Assembly: GCA_022447685.1 (NCBI GenBank)
Contig: JAKVAO010000092.1
Location: 1-8,572, forward strand
DNA from: Candidatus Caenarcanales bacterium
Lineage (GTDB): Bacteria; Cyanobacteriota; Vampirovibrionia; LMEP-6097
Direction of reading: 5' to 3'
Length of the DNA: 8,572 bases
Shown here: positions 1 through 6,213 of the stretch, one piece after another
Layout of the letters: every line of letters starts with the position of its first letter
Numbering within the stretch: the stretch's first letter is position 1
Program-made: the position numbers and the translations under genes
Notes under the pieces: generated by a model
Told to the model about the DNA's origin: nothing
Database searches by the model: none
What the model saw: the letters and a program-made list of their open reading frames with translations, nothing else

Positions 1-69
1 AACTCATAAATAACTAGATTTGGCCAGAGCTAGACCTATTTGTTTACATAATCTTTATTTTTTACCTGA

Positions 70-234
70 GTAGTTACGATTTTGCAGAAAACTAAAGGTA
101 ATAAAGCTCTAGAAAAAGATGGGATTAATTTCCATTCTTGGAGAACTTTTCTTGGGATTAAGTCTCATTCATTACTAGTATTTCTAGCAAGGCTTGCTAT
201 GGACACTGTTACTAAGAAGCTTGGAGAAAAATAG
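70..234 (+). pseudogene. C-terminal remnant of an unidentified ORF
   Basis: The frame is open from just after a TGA at 67-69 to a TAG at 232-234, about 54 codons, and has no ATG near its beginning. Its only ATG (199) is close to the end. The translation looks protein-like: a polar stretch, then a block around HSWRTFLGIK followed by a hydrophobic helix (LLVFLARLA) and a basic tail ending LGEK. The other forward frames upstream are closed by stops within the first 20 bases (TAA at 8, TAA at 11, TAG at 15), so there is no simple continuation to the window edge without a frameshift. I do not recognise the family. A decayed transposase or other mobile gene tail is possible but is only a guess. Confidence 0.3.
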
Positions 235-236
235 TG

Positions 237-245
237 TGATACTAT
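237..245 (+). promoter_or_regulatory. Possible extended -10 promoter for the 267 gene
   Basis: The bases TGATACTAT fit an extended -10 element (TG, one base, then TACTAT). It lies 21 bases before the ATG at 267, leaving room for a short leader that holds the Shine-Dalgarno site at 254-258. No good -35 box is visible, which is usual for extended -10 promoters. In DNA this AT-rich such matches arise easily by chance. Confidence 0.3.
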
Positions 246-253
246 ATTCATTC

Positions 254-258
254 GAGGA
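254..258 (+). promoter_or_regulatory. Shine-Dalgarno site (GAGGA) for ATG 267
   Basis: GAGGA lies 8 bases upstream of the ATG at 267. It is the only clear Shine-Dalgarno match in front of any start codon in this window. It favours 267 as the original start of the gene that continues to 1190, rather than the ATG at 459, which has no purine-rich site in front of it. Confidence 0.55.
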
Positions 259-266
259 ATATTTAA

Positions 267-458
267 ATGTACCTTAAACCATCATTATCCAAACAATAAA
301 ATGGATTTTTTAATCAAGCAATTAATTTAGATCCACAAAAGCTATCTGAGAAATCTGGTCTTTCTTCTAAAGAAATTCAGAGTATTCAGCAAGAAGCTAA
401 TATTTATAGAGATAATGCAGAACTTTTAGCAAATAATTTAGCTTCAGCTAGAAAAGCC
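267..458 (+). pseudogene. 5' part of the hypothetical gene, broken by TAA at 297
   Basis: From the ATG at 267 the frame reads MYLKPSLSKQ and then meets TAA at 297-299. The same frame then stays open without a break through 300-458 into the 459-1190 reading frame. The stretch after the stop reads like genuine protein: hydrophilic, helix-prone, with motifs such as SEKSGLSSKEIQS and LLANNLASARKA. No ATG, GTG or TTG occurs in this frame between 300 and 458. The simplest reading is a single gene of about 307 codons with a nonsense change at codon 11 (for example CAA to TAA), or a sequencing error at that base. Initiation at 459 to give a shorter protein is the alternative. Confidence 0.5.
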
Positions 459-1190
459 ATGCAAGGTGAGTATCCTAATGATTATTCTAGATTAGATTTT
501 TTGAAATATTATCAAGAACAAAGAAAACAAAATATTGAATCTGATTCAATTCTAAGCTATCTTCATGATTATGTAGATAAATTTACAAGTGACCTTAAGG
601 AAAGTATCTCACTATTACCGATAGTTGCGGGGCTTCAAAAGAATGACAAGGCTAATAGATTGCAAGAGGCTTTGACTTTGATAAATAATCCTAACCAAAA
701 AATTGATTATCTTTGGATTGACAGTAATAAAGGTAGTAGAAATTTAATAATGAAAGATGGTAATAAAATTGATTTTACACGAGATGATATAGATGGAAAT
801 GCAACTGTAGCTTTGGGGGACATAGATGAAGAAAAACTCATTAGAGATCTTTACCCTTCAATTTTTAAGAAACTGGAAGATCAATTTAATGACTTCTTCC
901 AAGGGCGTGACCTAAGTAATTGGACGTATGAAACCGATGGGGATACTAGTAATCCTCGGCATGAATATAGCTCTTCTGATAATAGTGGATATGTAAATAT
1001 AGAGTATCGTACTGCTTTTGATCCTTTTGAAAACTTCAATATCCAATCACTTCAAGTCTATGATGGATCTGGACATAGGGTGTTTGGTTTCCAGCTTCCA
1101 GATATAAAATTTGATAGTGAAGGCAAAGCTAATCAATCTATAAATGAACTTGTAAAGAAGACACTGGCTACTATCACTAAAGAAAAATAG
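459..1190 (+). CDS. Hypothetical protein (main open part of an interrupted gene)
   Basis: This is a 243-residue open frame from ATG 459 to TAG 1188-1190. I do not recognise a family. The product is hydrophilic and acidic, with no signal peptide or membrane segment. Residues 1-75 are helix-prone and charged (KYYQEQRKQN, LTLINNPNQK). Residues 80-115 look like short strands with alternating D, G and N. Residues 150-215 are rich in S, D, G, Y and aromatics and end in a strand-like segment (HRVFGFQLPDIKF). The ATG at 459 has no Shine-Dalgarno site, and coding-like sequence continues in frame upstream to 300, so 459 is probably not the ancestral start (see 267-458). The last 14 bases overlap the 3' end of the convergent HAD gene. 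The next gene on this strand is 700 bases away, so it is not in an operon to the right. Confidence 0.6.
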   Translation: MQGEYPNDYSRLDFLKYYQEQRKQNIESDSILSYLHDYVDKFTSDLKESISLLPIVAGLQKNDKANRLQEALTLINNPNQKIDYLWIDSNKGSRNLIMKDGNKIDFTRDDIDGNATVALGDIDEEKLIRDLYPSIFKKLEDQFNDFFQGRDLSNWTYETDGDTSNPRHEYSSSDNSGYVNIEYRTAFDPFENFNIQSLQVYDGSGHRVFGFQLPDIKFDSEGKANQSINELVKKTLATITKEK

Positions 1191-1854
1191 AAAAGTCTGA
1201 AATAGAACTATCAGCACCTAAATCTAAACATTGTTTAGGAGACATAGATGACTCTATTGCTATAACTTTAGCTCCAGAATCAATTCCTGCCTTGATTCCT
1301 GATTTCGAATCTTCGAATACTAGACATTCATGTGGCTCAAATCCTAAAACCTCTATCGCTTTTAGATATATCTCTGGATGGGGTTTACTGTTTTTGACCA
1401 TAGTGTCATTGATGATAATCTCAAAAAAGCTTTTAGCGTTGATAGAATCAAGTGTAAAGTCAACATTCACTGGTGGAGCCGAAGTTGCTATAGCTCTAGG
1501 TAGTTTCTTCAGGTCTAGTAATTCTAGGAATGCCATCAGCCCTGGAGCTGCTTCAATATCATTCTTGTAGATATTTCTGTACATAAGTTCCTTTTCTTGA
1601 GCGTATTCTTCTACCAATTCATCACTCAAAGAAGAGTCGAATAGGTTGAGTAACCACTCTCTATTAGTGCGACCATAGATTTTATTCTCCATATCTTCAT
1701 CTGAAAGAGGCTTGCCTTTAAGCTCACAGAAATCCTTCAACGCCCTTTGGTGAAAAGGAGTGTTGAAAATCATAACCCCATCCATATCGAAAATCACTGC
1801 CTTGGACTCATTGAATAGGTCGATGGCTTTTTGCTTTAATTCAAGAACTTGCAT
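1177..1854 (-). CDS. HAD-superfamily hydrolase, beta-phosphoglucomutase-like phosphatase
   Basis: This 225-residue cytosolic protein is a Mg-dependent phosphatase or phosphomutase of the haloacid dehalogenase superfamily. All four HAD motifs are visible: motif I FDMDG with nucleophile D23 and acid/base D25; motif II ATS with S125; motif III SKPHPE with K157; motif IV FEDSKSG with E181 and D182. Residues about 33-100 form a helical C1 cap. The layout and the length fit the beta-phosphoglucomutase/phosphoglycolate phosphatase-like subfamily, whose members act on sugar phosphates and similar small molecules. The substrate cannot be told from sequence. The start at ATG 1854 has no Shine-Dalgarno site but has a TATAAT box 12 bases upstream on the minus strand. 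The gene is divergent from the oxygenase at 1890. Its lines are somewhat richer in G+C (about 32-45%) than the oxygenase's. Confidence 0.9.
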   Translation of the reverse strand: MQVLELKQKAIDLFNESKAVIFDMDGVMIFNTPFHQRALKDFCELKGKPLSDEDMENKIYGRTNREWLLNLFDSSLSDELVEEYAQEKELMYRNIYKNDIEAAPGLMAFLELLDLKKLPRAIATSAPPVNVDFTLDSINAKSFFEIIINDTMVKNSKPHPEIYLKAIEVLGFEPHECLVFEDSKSGIKAGIDSGAKVIAIESSMSPKQCLDLGADSSISDFSIFL

Positions 1855-1864
1855 TATGGGAATA

Positions 1865-1872
1865 ATTATAAT
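1865..1872. promoter_or_regulatory. Palindromic -10 box shared by two divergent genes
   Basis: ATTATAAT is its own reverse complement, so TATAAT is read on both strands in the 35-base gap between the HAD gene (ATG at 1854, minus) and the oxygenase gene (ATG at 1890, plus). On the minus strand the box ends 12 bases before ATG; on the plus strand it ends 17 bases before ATG. No clear -35 boxes are seen. A single symmetric -10 could drive both genes with leaders of roughly 5-10 bases. This is a motif match only. Confidence 0.4.
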
Positions 1873-1889
1873 GTAGATTAATCAGAATA

Positions 1890-2672
1890 ATGTTCGAAAA
1901 AATTGAAATTTTAAATACTGAAGAGTCAGAAGAGATATTTCATAAAATTATTAATCTTAAAGACAAATGGGTTTCTAGAAAAGAAGGTGAGCAAAATTTT
2001 GATTTACCGAGATTCACCTTTGGCGCTGCTAGCTACATAGATGCTAAAGAATCCTATGACTTTTATCTTAAAAAAGCCAAGCTTGAAAATGAGATTTTGT
2101 TAAATGAGTTAGGAGATCTTTACCAGAAAGTTTTAGAATCTTTGAAATTACATACTAAAAAGAACTGTAAGTATGACGAGGGCTTGGCTTTGCCTGGTTT
2201 CCATATATTTGGTAGCGATATTTTTTTTGAGGAGGAGTGCGGGAAATTTCATCACGATAGGCAGGATGAATTGATCGACTGGCAGGGGATAAAATATGAT
2301 CCACAACAAAATCTAAGTTTTACTTTAGCTATTAAATTACCTAGAAGGGGAGCTGGTTTAATTTTTGTAAGAGATCAGATTGAATCTAACCCTGAATGGG
2401 AGGAGAGTGAGGAAGATCAGGCTGTTTCATTGGATACATTAGAAACGAGCTTTGCTTTAGCCAAATCTCTTGGTACGCGCTGTGATACAGATATTGATTT
2501 AAATAGACTTGCTTTTATTAAATATCAGGAGGGTTCTATGTTTTTACACTCAGGTAAATTCACTCACGCTATGGCGCCTGCAATAAATATCGAACCCGAT
2601 GATATGAGAATTACTCTTCAGGGGCATGGGATTTTAGATGAAGAGAGTGATGAGTATTTGATTTATTGGTGA
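1890..2672 (+). CDS. Predicted 2-oxoglutarate/Fe(II)-dependent oxygenase
   Basis: This 260-residue cytosolic protein lacks a signal peptide or membrane segment. The C-terminal half has the pattern of the double-stranded beta-helix dioxygenases. KFHHDRQ supplies an HxD iron pair (H121, D123) after a strand-rich block LPGFHIFGSDIFF. FLHSGKFTHAMAP supplies a distal histidine (H226 likely, H220 possible), and R240 in RITLQGHG is a candidate 2-oxoglutarate-binding arginine 14 residues later. Residues 1-100 are a helical N-terminal part. These enzymes hydroxylate proteins or small molecules using O2 and 2-oxoglutarate; no substrate can be named. ATG 1890 is the first start after an in-frame TAA at 1869 and has no Shine-Dalgarno site. 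The gene ends with TGA. I infer the family from motif spacing, so this is a likely rather than certain call. Confidence 0.65.
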   Translation: MFEKIEILNTEESEEIFHKIINLKDKWVSRKEGEQNFDLPRFTFGAASYIDAKESYDFYLKKAKLENEILLNELGDLYQKVLESLKLHTKKNCKYDEGLALPGFHIFGSDIFFEEECGKFHHDRQDELIDWQGIKYDPQQNLSFTLAIKLPRRGAGLIFVRDQIESNPEWEESEEDQAVSLDTLETSFALAKSLGTRCDTDIDLNRLAFIKYQEGSMFLHSGKFTHAMAPAINIEPDDMRITLQGHGILDEESDEYLIYW

Positions 2673-2718
2673 ATATCAGTTTGGGCTCTATTGTTTAGCT
2701 TACAAAATCTTAAAAAGT

Positions 2719-3006
2719 TTAAAAACCAAGATTAGTTCCTCCCCACTGAAGTGTTTTCTTTGAACTAGCACTCTTTGATAAGCGATTAGAATCTTGGATC
2801 TTTTGACGATTGTATTGAGAGTTTGATCTCTTATAAGATTTATCAATTAATTGTCGAGATGCTGAACTATTAATTTTCTTTACCACTGGCGAATTAGTAT
2901 TTGGCTTATTTTCATTAAAGCTCTGGTCTTTTGCTTGTGCTGTTCCTGTTATAGAACTTAATGAAATTAATATGATTACAATTAAAGATAGTTTATTGAT
3001 TTGCAT
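2719..3006 (-). CDS. Small basic exported protein of unknown function
   Basis: From ATG 3006 this encodes 95 residues. Residues 1-26 form a standard Sec signal peptide: MQINK, a hydrophobic core LSLIVIILISLSSI, and a cleavage site TAQA before KDQ. The mature part of about 69 residues is rich in S, N, K, R and Q, strongly basic, low in hydrophobics and probably disordered, ending LQWGGTNLGF. It has no cysteine and no lipobox. A longer frame starts with TTG at 3033 and would add nine residues, but it buries the signal peptide start; the ATG gives the textbook n-region and a TATAAT box 10 bases upstream. The gene is convergent with the oxygenase gene and divergent from secA. I do not recognise a family. 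Confidence 0.6.
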   Translation of the reverse strand: MQINKLSLIVIILISLSSITGTAQAKDQSFNENKPNTNSPVVKKINSSASRQLIDKSYKRSNSQYNRQKIQDSNRLSKSASSKKTLQWGGTNLGF

Positions 3007-3016
3007 AATGAATTTA

Positions 3017-3022
3017 ATTATA
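3017..3022 (-). promoter_or_regulatory. Candidate -10 box for the small exported protein gene
   Basis: On the minus strand TATAAT occupies 3022 down to 3017 and ends 10 bases before the ATG at 3006. No Shine-Dalgarno site fits between them, so a transcript from here would be leaderless or nearly so. No convincing -35 box is seen. Confidence 0.35.
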
Positions 3023-3095
3023 TTAAATAACAATTTCTTTGATTAAACTTTGAATAAATTTAGCTGTGCTTCATATTGCGTTAAATTGGAAATTC

Positions 3096-3262
3096 ATTTC
3101 TTCATTTCAGTATAAATTTTTTATGAGAGGAATTTAATTTCTCCTGAGTAGAAGCGAATTTCTTTGAAATAGAATTGAATTTCTTAAGTTTAGAATTCTA
3201 TTTCCCTAAAGCAGAAAGTGATTTCCTTATTTACTAAAGTGATTTCTCTTTTTATACAGTCA
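3096..3262. repeat. Degenerate 21-base tandem repeat array upstream of secA
   Basis: Six copies of ATTTC begin at 3137, 3158, 3179, 3200, 3221 and 3242, each exactly 21 bases apart. A weaker unit (ATTTT) at 3116 keeps the phase, and an ATTTC at 3096 precedes it with a 20-base step. Each of the units at 3137, 3158, 3179 and 3200 also has YAGAA at offset 12 (TAGAA three times, CAGAA once). The units at 3221 and 3242 keep only ATTTC plus a pyrimidine-rich tract. The period is lost after 3262. The array fills the middle of the 306-base gap between the small exported gene and secA and stops 60 bases before the secA -10 box. On the minus strand each unit reads as a heptapeptide beginning Glu-Ile, but stops interrupt it. 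Confidence 0.75.
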
Positions 3263-3322
3263 TTTATTTAATATGCTTGGTATTTTCGTGCTTTGCTTTT
3301 AGCCTTAAGCTTGTCTTTAAGT

Positions 3323-3328
3323 TATAAT
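3323..3328 (+). promoter_or_regulatory. Candidate -10 box for the secA-trpE operon
   Basis: A perfect TATAAT ends 11 bases before the secA ATG at 3340. Transcription starting about 6-7 bases downstream would give a leader of only about 5 bases. No Shine-Dalgarno site lies in the intervening AATAGCTTAG-type sequence, and no good -35 box sits at normal spacing. Confidence 0.4.
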
Positions 3329-3339
3329 TAATAGCTTAG

Positions 3340-6213
3340 ATGTTCAAAAAATTCCTTAAACTTCTCACTGGTGACCCCAATCAAAAACTACTCAAATCAT
3401 TTGAGCCGACTGTCACTAAAATTAATGCTCTAGAAGAAAGCATAGCTAAATTAAGTGATGAAGAATTACAAAATAAAACTCAAGAATTCAAAAATAAAAT
3501 CGCTCAAAAACTAGAGCAAACTCCATATGAAGTTTTAATTGCAGATGATGTTGCAAAGCTTCCTGGTCAGCTTAGGACTACTCATGACAAGGCACTTGCT
3601 GAAGTTTTAGATGAGATTTTAGTTGAGGCTTTTGCTGTCTGCCGAGAAGCATCGAAAAGAGTTCTCAATATGAGACACTATGATGTTCAGCTTATAGGTG
3701 CTTTGCAGATTCATAGATCGGGGATTTCTGAGATGCAGACAGGTGAAGGTAAAACTTTGGTTTGTACGCTAGCAGCTTACTTGAATGCTTTAAGTGGGCG
3801 CGGTGTTCATATTATTACTGTTAATGATTACCTGGCACGTCGTGATTCAGAGTGGATGGGACAGTTATATAATTTCCTGGGTTTGAGCTGTGGACTTATA
3901 GTCGCTGGTAAATCACCAGAGGAAAGACAAGAAGCTTATTCTTCTGATATTACCTATGGTACTAATAATGAATTTGGTTTTGATTATCTCAGAGACAATA
4001 TGGAAACTGATATTGATAGCTGTGTGCAGAAAGATTATTACATGGCTATAGTTGATGAAGTTGATAGTATTTTAATCGACGAAGCTAGAACTCCTCTGAT
4101 TATCAGTGGAATTCCAGATCAGCGTAAAAAAGAAATTTATGTTGCTATGAACTCTGTTTCTAAGCAGCTCAAAAGAGCTAAGGGCGAGAAGGATAATAGT
4201 AGTGATGCTCATTATTTTATCGATGAGAAAGCTAAGAATGCTGTACTTACTGAAGCTGGTATCGCTAAAGCTGAACAGATTTTGAATGTTGATAATTTAT
4301 GGGATCCTGAGACTAATTTGGCTCACCATTTGATTCAGGCACTTAGAGCCAAAGAATTATTCGTAAAGGATACTGATTATATAATTCAAGTTAACTCTAA
4401 GAGTCGTAAAAAAGAAATAGTTATAGTTGATGAATTTACTGGACGTCTGATGGAAGGTCGTCGTTGGGGAGATGGTTTGCACCAAGCTGTAGAAGCTAAA
4501 GAGAATGTTCCAATTCAGGAAGAAACTTTAACTATGGCTAGTATTACTTTCCAGAATTTATTTAGACTTTACCCTAAGCTTTCAGGGATGACTGGTACTG
4601 CTGCAACTGAAGCTGAAGAGTTGAAGAAAATATACAACCTAGATGTTTTGATTATTCCTACTAATAAAGTCTGTGCTAGAAATAATTTGAATGATATTGT
4701 TTACAAAAGCGAACTTGCTAAATACTTTGCAATTGTAGAAGAGATTATTAAAGAACATAAGAAGGGAAGACCAGTTTTGGTTGGTACTACAAGTATCGAG
4801 AAGTCTGAATTGCTTGCTGGAATGCTTGAAAAGCCAATTTATTCTCTTAAAATCCTAGAACAAAGAATCAAAAGATTTGTGAATTTGATGAAGAATAAAT
4901 CGAAAGAAGCTTCTCTTAAACCTGAACTCATGAAGCTGTTCGATAAACCAGGTAATCTTACCGTTGAACTAGTTCAGCCTTTTATTTCTGAACTCAAAGA
5001 AGTTTGTACTGGAGAGGAACTTAGTTTTGCTTTGCAGACATTACTGAATTCGATTTCAATTACTGAAACTATTAAGAAGAAGCCTAAATTCTCGGTACTG
5101 AATGCTAAGCATCACGCTAAAGAAGCTGAGATTATTAGAGAAGCTGGAAAGCCGGGTGCAATAACGATTGCGACGAATATGGCTGGTAGAGGTACTGATA
5201 TTATTCTTGGTGGTCATAAATCTCAAGATCCTAAGCATGCTGATTATAAAGTTGTGGATATTGATGCTCAAGTAAAGATTAAAGAGCTTGGTGGACTTTA
5301 TGTGATTGGTACAGAGAGACACGAGAGTAGAAGAATTGATAATCAGTTACGTGGTAGATGTGCTAGACAGGGTGATCCAGGTAGTTCTAGATTCTTTTTA
5401 TCTCTTGAGGATAATCTGATGAGAATCTTTGGTGGCGATAAAATGATCGGGATTATGAATATGCTTAAAACTGATGATGATATGCCAATTGAAGCAAGTA
5501 TTATCACTGATGCTATTAACAATTCTCAGAAAAAAGTTGAAGCACACAACTTTGATATAAGAAAGCATATTCTACAGTATGACGATATTATAAACACTCA
5601 AAGAGAAGTTATTTATAGAGAAAGAAGAAAGATACTTGAAGGTTTTGATATTCATGACAAGATTTTGAAAATGATTGATCAACAAATTGAAAGTGCTATC
5701 TATCAATATATTAATCCACAGATGCAAGCTGAGCTTTGGTTTGATGAAAGTAAGGGTGTTAGCCCTATGACTAAACTCTGTGAGCAACTAAAAAATGATT
5801 TTGGTGATGAGATCTTGAATAATGTAGATGACTTGAATAGCTTTGTTAATCTTGGCTTTGATGCATTCCTGGAACAAGTAACTAATTCTGCTCATAAGAT
5901 CTATAAAGCTAAAGAAGAAAATATTAGTTCTGATGCTTTGAAAGAAGCTGAAAGACAAATTATGCTTCATGTCATAGATTCTAAATGGGTAGTGCATTTA
6001 CAAGCTATGGATTCTTTGAAAGAAGGTATTCACTTGCAGAGCTATGGTCAGAAAGATCCATTAATAGAATATAAAAAAGAAAGTTTCGATATGTTTGATA
6101 ACTTACTTTTTGATATTAAGAAAAATACTGTTAGTTTATTGTTCCATGCTCAAATAGTTCGCAGTAACTCGGAGCAGCAGGAAGAGAAAGAAGAAGAATT
6201 AAGCAATAACTAA
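3340..6213 (+). CDS. secA: Protein translocase motor ATPase SecA
   Basis: SecA is the ATPase that pushes unfolded preproteins through the SecYEG channel; it cycles between cytosol and inner membrane face. The 957 residues show the full order. N-terminus MFKKFLKLLTGDPN. NBD1 with Walker A MQTGEGKT (132-139) and Walker B VDEVDS (238-243), then IDEARTPLIISG. The preprotein-binding region lies within about 250-390. SGMTGTA is at 415-421. NBD2 has VGTTSIEKSE (481-490), TNMAGRGTDIILGG and QLRGRCARQGDPG (669 on). Next come the helical scaffold and wing domains with HILQYDDIINTQREVIYRERR. Two oddities stand out. About 80 extra residues (499-581) sit inside NBD2 between the SIEKSE block and VLNAKHH. 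The C-terminus ends in an acidic EEKEEEL tail without the cysteine-rich zinc site. Motif VI has C-A where most SecAs have A-G, but the arginines are kept. The ATG follows a TATAAT box and lacks a Shine-Dalgarno site. The stop TAA abuts the trpE start. Confidence 0.98.
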   Translation: MFKKFLKLLTGDPNQKLLKSFEPTVTKINALEESIAKLSDEELQNKTQEFKNKIAQKLEQTPYEVLIADDVAKLPGQLRTTHDKALAEVLDEILVEAFAVCREASKRVLNMRHYDVQLIGALQIHRSGISEMQTGEGKTLVCTLAAYLNALSGRGVHIITVNDYLARRDSEWMGQLYNFLGLSCGLIVAGKSPEERQEAYSSDITYGTNNEFGFDYLRDNMETDIDSCVQKDYYMAIVDEVDSILIDEARTPLIISGIPDQRKKEIYVAMNSVSKQLKRAKGEKDNSSDAHYFIDEKAKNAVLTEAGIAKAEQILNVDNLWDPETNLAHHLIQALRAKELFVKDTDYIIQVNSKSRKKEIVIVDEFTGRLMEGRRWGDGLHQAVEAKENVPIQEETLTMASITFQNLFRLYPKLSGMTGTAATEAEELKKIYNLDVLIIPTNKVCARNNLNDIVYKSELAKYFAIVEEIIKEHKKGRPVLVGTTSIEKSELLAGMLEKPIYSLKILEQRIKRFVNLMKNKSKEASLKPELMKLFDKPGNLTVELVQPFISELKEVCTGEELSFALQTLLNSISITETIKKKPKFSVLNAKHHAKEAEIIREAGKPGAITIATNMAGRGTDIILGGHKSQDPKHADYKVVDIDAQVKIKELGGLYVIGTERHESRRIDNQLRGRCARQGDPGSSRFFLSLEDNLMRIFGGDKMIGIMNMLKTDDDMPIEASIITDAINNSQKKVEAHNFDIRKHILQYDDIINTQREVIYRERRKILEGFDIHDKILKMIDQQIESAIYQYINPQMQAELWFDESKGVSPMTKLCEQLKNDFGDEILNNVDDLNSFVNLGFDAFLEQVTNSAHKIYKAKEENISSDALKEAERQIMLHVIDSKWVVHLQAMDSLKEGIHLQSYGQKDPLIEYKKESFDMFDNLLFDIKKNTVSLLFHAQIVRSNSEQQEEKEEELSNN

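Noticed and set aside
267..299. Reassigned TAA codon as an explanation of the in-frame stop
   Set aside because: secA, trpE and the small exported gene all end with TAA at sensible family lengths, so TAA is a normal stop here.
669..681. Loss of function in SecA motif VI (C-A in place of the usual A-G); numbers are SecA residues, about 5344-5382 in bases
   Set aside because: The arginines and glutamine are kept, and I recall similar C-A versions in other bacterial SecAs such as Chlamydia, so it is likely natural variation.
1292..1570. Open frame of 92 codons on the plus strand inside the HAD gene
   Set aside because: It lies wholly antisense to a gene with all four HAD motifs and has no recognisable protein features. 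The antisense frames inside secA (5056-5322, 5572-5787, 5788-5997) and trpE (6508-6741) are rejected for the same reason.
1177..1854. Recent horizontal transfer of the HAD gene because of its higher G+C
   Set aside because: Sampled lines range from 32 to 45% G+C, overlapping with secA lines at about 32-42%. The difference is too small to support transfer.
2706..2733. Inverted repeat AATCTT / AAGATT between the convergent oxygenase and exported-protein genes as a terminator
   Set aside because: The stem is six A/T-rich pairs with a 16-base loop and no clear U-run next to it, and one arm lies in coding sequence. It is too weak to call.
3191..3200. Perfect palindrome TAGAATTCTA as an operator
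   Set aside because: It arises where the TAGAA box of one repeat unit meets the unit end, and it does not recur in the other units.
3096..3262. The phased array as a CRISPR locus
   Set aside because: The conserved core is only about 5-10 bases in a 21-base unit, with no long identical repeats and no unique spacers of 25-40 bases, and no cas genes nearby.
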